Source: Collybiopsis luxurians FD-317 M1 (Eukaryota > Basidiomycota > Agaricomycetes > Agaricales > Omphalotaceae). From it: a stretch of 16,601 nt of DNA. The stretch spans positions 154,528 to 171,128 of the forward strand of contig KN834836.1 of assembly GCA_000827265.1 (NCBI GenBank), written 5' to 3'. Shown here piece after piece: positions 8,503-16,601 of the stretch (position 1 is its first letter; every line of letters begins with the position of its first letter). Made by a program: the position numbers and the translations under genes. The notes beneath the pieces are model-generated. The model saw only the letters and a list, made by a program, of their open reading frames with translations, had not been told where the DNA came from and searched no databases.

Positions 8503-11077
8503 ATGGGCAGACTTTCAAAATGTAAATGCAATATCACCGGCCTCAGAAACCAACCAAAAATGGTTCCTGTGTTAGCAAAAAGTGCCTCGCCACCTCCAGT
8601 CCCTGATTGTGAACCTCCTACTGACAATCTGGATCAGGTTATGGATGAATGTTGGGTCCGAGAGCCTCTCACCAAGTTTGCTCAATGGTTTGGGTACAAA
8701 GAAGAGGCTAAAGAAGAGGATGAGGAAGAGGAATATGAAGAAGATGAGTGGGAGGATGATTGGTTTGAAGATGAGGAAATGGAAGAGCAAATGCTTTGCT
8801 ATGCTGCAGCAGTGGACAGCTCTACAAAGGATGAGGACTGGGCTGAATCAATACAAGCTGCAAAGAAAGCAAGAAGACAAGAATGTGAAAAGAAAGGTGC
8901 TTAACTCTTGTATTTTCTGATACAAAACTTGCCTGAAATGAGTGATGCAGAATGCCCCATGGTATATGCAACTGGTCCCAACATTGCAAAGAAGGCCCCA
9001 AGAACACGGCGACACTACAAAGCTGCTATGAAAACTCAATCTGTGCTCAACAATTATGGACTCACCGGCAAAACACCAAAATCAAATGAGTTCAAATCCA
9101 GTGCTTCCTCTGCCATTCCTTCCAGTCCTGAAGCATCTAAAGAACCCGCAGTCTGCATCAGGGTCAAGTCAGAAGAGCCTGCCTTCCATGTACCCATGCT
9201 GAGTTCTTCAGAGTCCAATATGAATTCCTCTTGTACCCAAACACCAGCTCCTGCTGAGCCCAGAGCTGCTGCTGCCGAGGACAGTGATATGGATGACTGG
9301 GAAGATGAGCTTCATGACACTGCACAGGCCTGTAATGATATTCGTGGTTGGGCCAAGCTGCAAGAACAAATAAATTCTGAGCTCACTCAAGCAAAGAAGA
9401 AGGGAATGCCATTAGCACAGATGAACCAGCTTACAATCATCAGGAATTTTGCAACTTTGAGGCTGAAAGGTTTCTTGCACATGCAGGCAAGTCAAGAACG
9501 TGCCTTACAATGGCATGAAAGTGAAGGGGTTCACTTTGCAAGATGAGTTTGAGCTCTTGCTCATCACTATCAGATATTTGAGCAACTTCCTAGAGAAAAG
9601 CAGGGTGGTTTATGCACTTCTCAGTCTCTTCTCTCTGATGAGAATGTCCGCAGTGCTGCCCAAGCTTGGTTGACTGCTCAGAAGGTTGGCAATGTCACCC
9701 CTCAAACTTTCCAGCAGGCTCTCAATTCTGAAATTCTTCCTGGCCTTGGAATCTCTTGAGAATGCCCACTCTGCAAATGAACTGCTCGCTGCTGGTTGAA
9801 CACACTTGGCTGGAGGTTAACAGTCTTGCAAAAGGGAGTTTATATGGATGGACATGAGTGACTGGATGTTGTGGAATATTGTGAAAAGGTTTTCCTTCTG
9901 GCTATGGCCAAGTATGAGTGTTGAATGGCTCATTACAAAGGTCCTGACCTGGTCTGTATCTCACCAACACTGCAACCTGGAGAGAAGGAAATAATTGCTG
10001 AGTTTCATGATGAATCTGGATTCCATGTCAATGAATTCAAGACTTCCACTTGGTATGTGCTCACCACTTTCTCTCCTTTCAACTGCTAATGCTGTTGTGG
10101 AGGCTGGGTCCAGGACAGTTGATCTTGCAGAAAAAAGAGTGTGGGCATCTTATTCATGTCTCAGATTTTATTAATGAGGCAGACAGAAGGTTGGTTTGCC
10201 AGGATTCAGGGGGAAACATCACATGCAATGCTCGGTGTGTGATTTACCTGGGCTCAAATGGAGATGATTGGTGGGATACTCAGCAGTTGCTTGCCCAGGT
10301 GAAGGATGCAATCAGTATATTCGAAGAAGCACACTCAAACTGCCAAGCTTTATTTATCTTTGACCAATCTGCTGCTCATGCATCCTTAGGGCCTGATGCA
10401 CTGAAGGCTTTTGAGATGAACAAAGGGAATGGAGGCAAACAGTGCTGGCAGCGGGACACAGTAATTCCTTTCTCCAACCCTGTTGCCAAGCATCAGGGCA
10501 AGATTCAGAAAATGACACTTCCTGATGGACATGCCAAGGGTTTGCAGATGGTTCTCGAGGAGTGTGGTTTTGATCTTACAGATATCAAAAAAGCAAAATG
10601 CTCACCAGTGTGCCCATTTGAGAATGAACACTGTTGTATGGCTCATCTCCTCAGTAAACAAGAAGATTTTGCAAAGCAGCCATCAATGCTTGAGAAGTTG
10701 ATCACTGAATCTGGTCATTACTGCATATTTTTACCAAAGTTTCACTGCAAGTTGAATCCCATTGAGATGGTAAGTGTACATTCAAGTATATTTCAAGATT
10801 TTCACTATTTAGACTACAGTACTGGGGTTGGTGCAAGTATCACTATAGGCAATTACCCAAGAAGACATTTCAAGATGCCAAGGATGCAGCCTTCAAATAT
10901 CTCAATGCCTGTCCAACCAATGTCATCCATCATTTCATCAATCATGCATGGAGATTCATGAGTGCATACTGAATTGGATTGACTGGCAAGGCAGCAGAAT
11001 GGGCTGTAAAGAAGCAGTGGCAGCACTGAGCAGTCTCTGCACAGGCAATGATGCAGATCGACACTATATTAAACTAG
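8503..11077 (+). pseudogene. DDE transposase of the Tc1-like element, four exons, eight TGA stops
   Basis: Exons: 8503-8896, 8951-10052, 10103-10769, 10820-11077; introns are 54, 50 and 50 nt with good GT-AG ends, and all junctions keep frame. The start MGRLSKCKCNITGLRNQP and the following very acidic segment (about 8700-8800) match the N-terminus of a DDE-type family common in Agaricomycetes. The catalytic domain shows FHDES (Asp 10009-10011), IFDQSAAHASL (Asp 10362-10364) and FHCKLNPIEM (Glu 10764-10766). About 134 residues separate the second Asp from the Glu, far more than the 34-39 usual in Tc1/mariner; the extra part holds CSPVCPFENEHCC, a possible metal site. In-frame TGA codons: 9544, 9550, 9757, 9778, 9859, 9922, 10970 and 11027 (first base of each). 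There is no frameshift. Several lie where relatives, as I recall them, have Arg, so CGA to TGA decay is likely. Confidence 0.88.
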
Positions 11078-11115
11078 AATTGAACATATTTAGTCTCTAA
11101 AATTTCAGTGAAACC

Positions 11116-11137
11116 CTGCCAAAAATTGGCCATTCCT
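11116..11137. repeat. right copy of the near-palindromic subterminal motif
   Basis: Matches 8281-8302 at 21 of 22 positions and lies 138 bp inside the right end. Because the core is near-palindromic the same site is presented towards both ends. Confidence 0.6.
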
Positions 11138-11244
11138 TAATACTCATGGGAATTTTTTCAGAAGTGGTTTTTTGGGCTCTTTTTGACATTCCAAGTCAGT
11201 TCTGATAAAAATTGGAGGCATAGAAGCCTGGGTTGAGGCTCAAC

Positions 11245-11275
11245 AAAATTTGTCGCCTTTGACTGTCCTCAACTG
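11245..11275 (-). repeat. right terminal inverted repeat of the Tc1-like element
   Basis: 31 bp, inverted partner of 8124-8154 with one mismatch; directly followed by the TA target duplication at 11276-11277. Confidence 0.92.
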
Positions 11276-11445
11276 TACATGCTCATTATCTCCAATAAAT
11301 ACTCACTCTCCACTATAAAAATGGACTGGATTAGAAAGGTCAGACCACATTGGAATCCCTCAAATCCTGTTCCAAGTACCATCCAATTTCAATCTTGACC
11401 TTTCTATGATGTTAGTCCTTTACCTCTTGGGCAAACCTGTTGACT
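11276..11445 (+). repeat. diverged tandem duplication, unit 2, right part
   Basis: After the transposon's TA the sequence matches about 7785-7950 of unit 1: TATCTCC, CTCTCCA-TA-AAAAATGG, AAAGGTCAGA, TCCAAGTAC and GACCTTT. Joined to 8025-8123 across one TA it reconstitutes a unit colinear with unit 1. Confidence 0.6.
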
Positions 11446-11659
11446 TAGTTTTGTAGCCTTTCCAGGCTGTGAGAGTCACTTGTGGTGTGTAATCCATCCT
11501 TCTCAGCCATCACTTATTATGCATTTTGTCTGTTTCAATACCTATATTGGAATTTTGCTCATATGCAGGATGACTGGATTGGCAAAACTGCTTTTTACAT
11601 CTGGCCTCAAGGCTCTTATACAATGCCATGTCAAGCTCCACCTTTTGCCCTTGATTATC

Positions 11660-12326
11660 ATGCCCTGCCCTAAGCTGTACAAAACAGCTGCTGAATGGAA
11701 GGCCGCCAATGCCCATAAAAGTGCCAGACACAACCACAAGCATATGTAATCTCTTGCTTATTTTTTAAATGACATGATTTTAGAAATAAGTCCCAAATCA
11801 ATGAAAAATGCCACCAAGATCACTGTCAATGTCATTTGTCCTCTGAACCACCTCTGCTGTACATTTCCCCTGCAGAATTCAATACTCAGTTACCAACATA
11901 TTTTTCTAGTTCTGAAGCTTCAAGTAGCACCAAAAAGATAGCACAAAATGAGACAAGCTTGGACAGGGGGAATTACTGGCTTCAAAAAGCTGCTACAGTA
12001 GAGGAACTCTTTCAAAAGCTTGTTGGCAGCTCATGCCATTCTTACTTCAATAATCTGGTTTCCAATTGGACAAAACAGGTTCTCAGCTCAGCCCAGGAGT
12101 TTGATTTTTTTGAAGTGGCACTCAACAAATTTAATATGCTTTCTGACAAGCTTGTTGTTACTTTGGGAAGATTCTTAATTGGGAGGAATATAGTGAGGTT
12201 ACTCATCAAGTGGAATGCCTTAAGAATTGCATCTATCAGGCAGTGCTCTGGGCTGAAGATTTGGTATGCTGGGCTACAGAGGGGGTGGATGAGGTATTGT
12301 GTCAACATCAAAAAGGCCAACTATGA
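11660..12326 (+). pseudogene. relic of an Agaricomycete-type hypothetical gene (LYKTAAEWKAANAHKSAR family)
   Basis: ATG 11660 opens a short first exon with PKLYKTAAEWKAANAHKSAR, a basic segment resembling the start of multi-copy Agaricomycete hypothetical proteins that read LYxTxEExxxANRxKSxR. A short intron (11746-11783, only 38 nt, so uncertain) restores frame into exon 2, which runs through FQKLVGSSCHSYFNNLVSNW and helical sequence to about 12166. There the frame shifts by one base (TTGGGAAG region), and the other frame continues coherently (ILNWEEYSEVTHQVECLKNC, then VLWAEDLVCWATEGVDEVL) to TGA 12324-12326. The total is about 210 residues, a mostly helical protein without known catalytic motif. 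The family's function is unknown to me; such genes are often found among mobile-element debris. The frameshift makes this copy probably non-functional. Confidence 0.55.
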
Positions 12327-12902
12327 TATCAATGTAAACTATCTGAGTAGTTTGTAGTTTTGATTTGTATACACTAACTTGAGTCAGTATTAATTGTATT
12401 TCATTCATTCATTGATATTGAGCATAAACATTCACTATCATGCCATTGAAATATCATAGAGCACAGGACAGCATTTTATTCAGAGCATTGATAACAAACA
12501 ATACTACTATTTTTAGACACTAAAACTTACCGCTGTTGCTGGCCTGATCATTGGAATTATTACCACCTTGATTGTTCCATCAGGGCTGAAAAGACAATTG
12601 AAAAAAAAAAATACACAACTAAGACCTTTGAGTGCACTCAAAAGTCTCCCAAATGTTACCAAAGCTGCAAGGGCCTCCATGCTGATGTTGATGGTAGGCA
12701 TAGATAAAGTCATACATTTAGTTGAATTTTTGAGTTTTCAAGCTTATAAAGGTCAACATGACTGGATATGCTTTGTCATAGCTGTATAGTAGCTTTATCA
12801 GTGGCACGGCAAGGCAAGGCAGCAAGAAAGCATCTCTACAATCTGAATTGCAAAAAATAATTGATTTTAGATGACAAACATAGCCATCCATTATCACCAG
12901 AA
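12327..12902. other. no gene assigned
   Basis: AT-rich spacer between two plus-strand relics. It contains an 11-base A run (12600-12610) and short open frames on both strands without motifs. No splice structure or repeat is supported. Confidence 0.4.
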
Positions 12903-15128
12903 ATGAGTTCTGACAGTGCCAAAAACATATCCAACCCACCAAAAAAAAAAACCAAAAAAGAAACATGCCTCTTCAATTTGGTCCAAGACTGAACTCCACT
13001 GGCTTGAAGCCAGAGTTCCTTGTTTCTTTCAAGCTCAAGAAAACCACACTGTATGCAACTTCTGGCCTACCACATACTACAAATACTGGGCTGCCTTTCC
13101 AATTACTAGCATGAATGCCACTGAAACACTCTCAGACTGAGACTGAAGGTCTTTCAAAGGAAATGATGTGTAAACAAGATGTAAGTAACTTTGTACCTTT
13201 TGCAAGTTCTAGTAAAACCTTATAAAAACTTTGATTGTGTAGCAAATCTGGAATTGGTATAACAATGCCAAGGGGAAAAAGAAAGCAACTGTCAATATTA
13301 TCATCAACTTGGCAGATGGTAGCTCTGCAGTGGTCATGTCTACTGGACCTGCTCCAAAGGCAAAGCCAGTTCACACATGCACTCTCACAGAAGGACAGGT
13401 CTTCCAGATGCTGTTCTATGAAGAGCTTGTCAAGCCCCTGGTAGATTCAGAAAAGGCCATCTTGCATCAGGCCACCAGTGTCAAGGCTAACAGACAGGAT
13501 TCATTGTCCATATCCCAGAAGCACACAAAGGCTGTCTGGAAAGCTGCTTCTGCTGAAGTTCAGGAGGCTGTGAAGGTGAGGATGGTGGAATTGAAGCTTG
13601 AGAAAGAGGCAGTAAAGGTCAAAGCTGAGGCTGAGAACAAGACAGCAAAGAGGGAGGGGGAAGATGTAGGAATAGAGGATGATAGTGATGTAGGTAAACA
13701 AGTGGTGCTTTCAGCCCAATATCTCCAAGGAGACACCAAACTTGAGTAAGTAAGATACAGTCTGTCATTGTCAATGATCTAATGAATTTATAAATTTCTG
13801 AATTCAATTCCCTCTATTCTCACAAAAACAGGGAACCTCCTTATGTCTAAAGTCCCATTGACATAGACATTCATTGGTATGGTTCTGAGTATGAAGACCC
13901 CCGGCAAGCTCACTAGTATGGCATACATATTACACTCATCAATTTTTGCATTCAAAAATCTCACTCTTTTCATTAGGATACATCTCAGGACAGATCTCAA
14001 TGGCCATCACTTTAACAAAGCCTACCTGCTATTCAATGAGACCATGGTTGGACCCTTTCTTGAATTTTCTAAGGATTGCATTGGTATGTGCTTTTCAGGT
14101 GCAGATCTTCAGATGTCTAACTCAATTGTTCAGGTACTGGGCTCCCCACAGTGCAGGTACTGGACAGTAGCATATCTGGCACTGGCAGAGAGTCTGAGTC
14201 TTCAACCCAAGTGCTTGTCAGTGGCACATCTAGCACTAGCAGAGAGGCTTCAAAATCATCTGAAGCTACACTTACACCCCTGGCAGTCCTTTCAGCATTG
14301 TCTCCCTCTATCACTACCAGTGCTGTAGTCACTGCTTCTCTGAATGTAGCAAATGATGCTATTTCTCCTTCTTGCATTCTGGCAGCTTTGTCATTGTCAA
14401 ATGTACCTACTCTGAACTCATCTTCACAGATGTCCATGTGGTCTCTTGCACCTCTGTTCTCCTTGGACTCCGGCTGGGAATTGCTTGACTTCCCTTCAAT
14501 GCTCTCTATGCCTACCTCTACTCCTAGTGACCCATTTGACCTCTCACTGGGATCAGGCCTCCCCCTGGATCTTCAAGGTTTGTCCCCATCCCTGGACACT
14601 AGTTTGGCATTTGAACAGGAAACTCCATTGCCTGGACTGACAAACATGAGGTTACCACTGTCATCCCTGGATGTACCTCTCTTCCATTTTCAATCTGATA
14701 TTGCAACTGGCAATGATTTGGGGCAGTCAAAGCTAGGTGGCAGTATGTCAGGACAGAATTGGGTTCACCTTGGGGCGGTTGATATGTCACACCCAGAAAT
14801 TGACATTCTTGAATTATTTAGGAAGGATCCAGATTCTGGGAACTCGGTCCCCCCTTTCAGCAATCTTGAAAACTCCCCAACTCACTACATTCATAAGCAA
14901 CATGGCAACAAATGTAAATCCAGCTCTCACATCAAAAAAAGTGCCCCCAATGCTGCTCCTTCCCAAGTGAAATGGCATAAAAAGCAAACCACAGATTCCA
15001 CTCCTGTGGACACAGACAGTGGTTGTTCCCACTGCCAAAACTCAGGGAATCACTATAGAGCTCTCATTAATGCACAAGGGGCCTCCTCTCTGGGTGCAAC
15101 TGGGAAGGGGATGGCCAAATGTAAGTAG
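12903..15128 (+). pseudogene. multi-exon Agaricomycete-type hypothetical gene (IWxWYNN family), frameshifted at the 5' end
   Basis: A likely start is ATG 12903. A lysine-rich N-terminus leads into SKTELHWLEARVPCFFQAQ and NFWPTTYYKYWAAFP, then intron 13181-13242 and QIWNWYNNAKGKKK, followed by TEGQVFQMLFYEELVKPLVD and an acidic/basic coiled-coil-like part to 13745. A later exon has GHHFNKAYLLFNETMVGPFLEF; intron 14084-14133 (50 nt, CTAAC) joins in frame to a 331-codon Ser/Thr/Pro-rich tail ending at TAG 15126-15128. This order matches a repeated hypothetical family I know from Agaricomycetes (tryptophan-rich N-block, IKxWFNN, YEExxxPxV, GxxF..PFxxFL). Frameshifts: one in the A10 run at about 12942-12951, one near 13110-13135. 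The 13746-13980 part has stops and unclear splicing. The tail is intact and could be preserved by chance or selection. Function unknown; IKxWFNN only superficially resembles a homeodomain helix. Confidence 0.6.
14163..14270 (+). repeat. 54-bp in-frame tandem duplication in the Ser/Thr-rich tail
   Basis: GACAGTAGCATATCTGGCAC starting at 14163 recurs in diverged form at 14217 (GTCAGTGGCACATCTAGCAC), both leading into CAGAGAG. The period is 54 bp, so the frame is kept: DSSISGTGRESESST is followed by VSGTSSTSREASKSS. Confidence 0.6.
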
Positions 15129-16601
15129 TCAGGGTCAGTAACACTGTTTACCATTTTAATGCTTTTTCTCATTTGAATATCTTGATGTAATGTATCATAC
15201 AATATCTATACCTAATCTCTGTTTTACTTGTCCCACTGTTATAGTTGTATCTTCAAGCATGTATGTCTTGTCAGCATATAATATCAGGATAATATATATT
15301 CTTTCTTGGACCAATTTAGTGGTAAGTCTGTTGGCACTTATTTTTGGACCAATTTGGTGCTAAGTCCACCAGCACTTATACATTGTCTCAAGCACACAAA
15401 TTCATTCTTCATCGATTGAATCGTGAGTCTGTATATTCATTAATGCTATCCAGCCAGCTTTGCCCAATGCTTAATTACATGGTGCAATATATTTACACTG
15501 ATGCCCCCAATGCTGACCCAATTTCCCAGAAAGGTAACCCCAATCCTGCCATACACACTGGAGTAACTGAACAAATCCAAGTGTGAATGAGCCTGCATTG
15601 GTCTTTCCTATGACATTGATGAGAATGATACATTATATCCAATACAAATACCCAACCAGTCCATCCAATGCCAATGTTCCCAATCCTGTACCAGATTCCT
15701 GCAAAGGAAAGTGACCCAATCCTGCCACATATGCATATGCCAAAGCTACTAAATACATCCAGATACTGATGAGTGAAGATCAGGAATGGATGATAGAACA
15801 GCAAGAACTAATGGAACAGTGATAAACCACAATAATTGATGAAACAGTGAGCCAACCCAGGTTTCAGATCTGCCAAGATCCAGACAACCAAAAAGGAATG
15901 AGGGTACAGGGTGCACCAGCCCACCGCTGCCCCAAAGGAGCCCTAATTATAAGCATCTGCTCTAACAAATTGCATTATTATAATGGGATTAGCTATAGCA
16001 GTACATTATAGATAATGCATATATTCTTATCAGCATTCTTTATTTATAATATCTTTGTTTTGAGCTCATGCCCCTGTGATCCCCTGGAGCTCTGAGATGC
16101 CCTCAGTGCCCTTTGCATCAGCCTAGGCAAAGGAGACTTTTTCCTGATGAAGGTGTCTCAATGCCAACACTCAAAGGGGTTCCTTCACTTCAACTCTTAC
16201 TCCAGTTGTGAGATGGCCTTCCTGGTCTTCTAGTAATGAAAGCTTTCATAGCCCCCTCATGCCCAAACTCAAGCATCTCTTGGAATCTGGTCAGCAGAAG
16301 TACAGCTCAGTGATGAGCCAGAGGTCCTACTGAAGATGGTCCAATCACAATGGATTCTGGATGCTGCTCAAAGGGCAGAGGTTGGTGTAGAGTGCTTGGA
16401 GTCATTCAAGCTCAGGATTGCTATGAGGTGGTTGACAAATGAGGCACATCAAGGGCTAGAATATCTTCAACAGGCAAGGCTGGTGGTTCATGTCTTAGAG
16501 GAGAAGGAAGATGACAGGAGTGTTGGAAGTGCTGAAGTTTGACATAGATTTACAACTTTTTGTGCACTGAATCAAAGCATGCTTTTTTGTCTCAATATGC
16601 C
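15129..16601. other. mostly non-coding; weak coding remnants only
   Basis: No complete gene is seen. A 38-bp tandem duplication lies at 15304-15379. A plus-strand stretch around 15660-15822 reads YAYAKATKYIQILMSEDQ and WMIEQQELMEQ before TGA, which looks like the end of a helical protein but has an internal TGA near 15711. The repeated Asn/Pro-rich text around 15500-15550 and 15665-15735 (CCCAATCCTGCCA-type repeats) belongs to the same stretch. At 16336-16542 a 68-residue frame from an ATG (QRAEVGVECLESFKLRIAMR, then a glutamate-rich end) could be helical, but it has no supporting context. All are low confidence. Confidence 0.3.
15304..15379 (+). repeat. two-unit 38-bp tandem repeat
   Basis: TTGGACCAATTTAGTGGTAA in 15304-15341 and TTGGACCAATTTGGTGCTAA in 15342-15379. 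The units share ends (GGCACTTAT / AGCACTTAT), are both 38 bp and differ at a handful of positions. Confidence 0.75.

Larger units (their letters stand above)
8124..11275 (+). mobile_element. complete but inactive Tc1/mariner-like DNA transposon, 3152 bp
   Basis: The element begins with CAGTTGAGGACAGTC and ends with its reverse complement. The terminal inverted repeats are 31 bp with one mismatch (T at 8144 where the partner has a CpG). TA lies on both outer sides (8122-8123 and 11276-11277), the target duplication expected for the IS630-Tc1-mariner superfamily. The interior carries one spliced transposase gene (8503-11077) on the plus strand with about 380 bp of left and 200 bp of right non-coding sequence. 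A near-palindromic 22-bp motif appears at similar distance from both ends (8281-8302 and 11116-11137). The insertion splits one unit of a tandem duplication whose sister unit is uninterrupted, which supports these boundaries independently. The transposase has eight stops, so this copy is dead. Confidence 0.9.

Noticed and set aside
8217..8627. 136-codon minus-strand frame across the start of the DDE transposase
   Set aside because: It overlaps the recognised N-terminus of the transposase and the element's non-coding end and has no motif of its own; it is antisense shadow.
8025..11445. LTR retrotransposon, reading the flanking duplicated sequences as long terminal repeats
   Set aside because: The flanking sequences are two pieces of a single repeat unit, not direct copies of each other; the real ends are 31-bp inverted repeats with TA, and no reverse transcriptase or integrase is present.
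13243..13300. Homeodomain in the IWNWYNN segment
   Set aside because: Only the WxN-like core resembles a homeodomain recognition helix; the flanking helices and overall family layout do not fit.
1..16601. CRISPR arrays, rRNA or tRNA genes, bacterial operons
   Set aside because: No regularly spaced repeats, no tRNA-like cloverleaf or rRNA segments were recognised, and short introns place the sequence in a fungal nucleus.

Overview
The window looks like nuclear DNA of an Agaricomycete (mushroom-forming basidiomycete). Open frames are broken by many short GT-AG introns, mostly 50-70 nt, several with a visible CTAAC-type branch site. The recognisable protein families are, to my knowledge, typical of Agaricomycete genomes: a KDZ transposase with its CxC2 cysteine cluster, a DDE transposase-like family, and two multi-copy hypothetical families. 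No ribosomal RNA, tRNA or prokaryotic signal was seen.

Layout. Positions 1-537 hold the 3' end of an apparently intact two-exon gene of unknown function. About 1.4 kb downstream lies the decayed tail of a paralogue (about 1885-1986), with related 3' flanking sequence. A 658-bp non-autonomous hAT-type element (1202-1859) with a perfect 8-bp target duplication sits just before that tail. From roughly 2.6 kb to the end the sequence changes: CpG almost disappears and nearly every recognisable gene is broken. This part holds an unassigned plus-strand open frame (3256-3600), a truncated minus-strand KDZ transposase fossil (about 5189-3640), an unrecognised minus-strand multi-exon relic (about 6799-5475), and a diverged tandem duplication of about 345 bp (from 7685). 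One unit of that duplication is split by a complete Tc1/mariner-like element (8124-11275) with 31-bp inverted repeats and TA target duplication. Beyond it are two plus-strand relics of Agaricomycete hypothetical families (11660-12326 and 12903-15128), then about 1.5 kb with only weak remnants.

The main theme is decay. The DDE transposase has eight in-frame stops, all TGA, and several lie where relatives as I recall them have arginine, as expected from CGA to TGA change. The three KDZ stops are also TGA. Together with the hand-counted CpG loss (27 CpG in 1-480 against 2 in 3001-3480) this points to a methylation-deamination or RIP-like process acting on the repeat-rich part. The window is best read as the border between a gene-bearing segment and a graveyard of inactive mobile elements; no gene from about 2.6 kb onward can be called intact.
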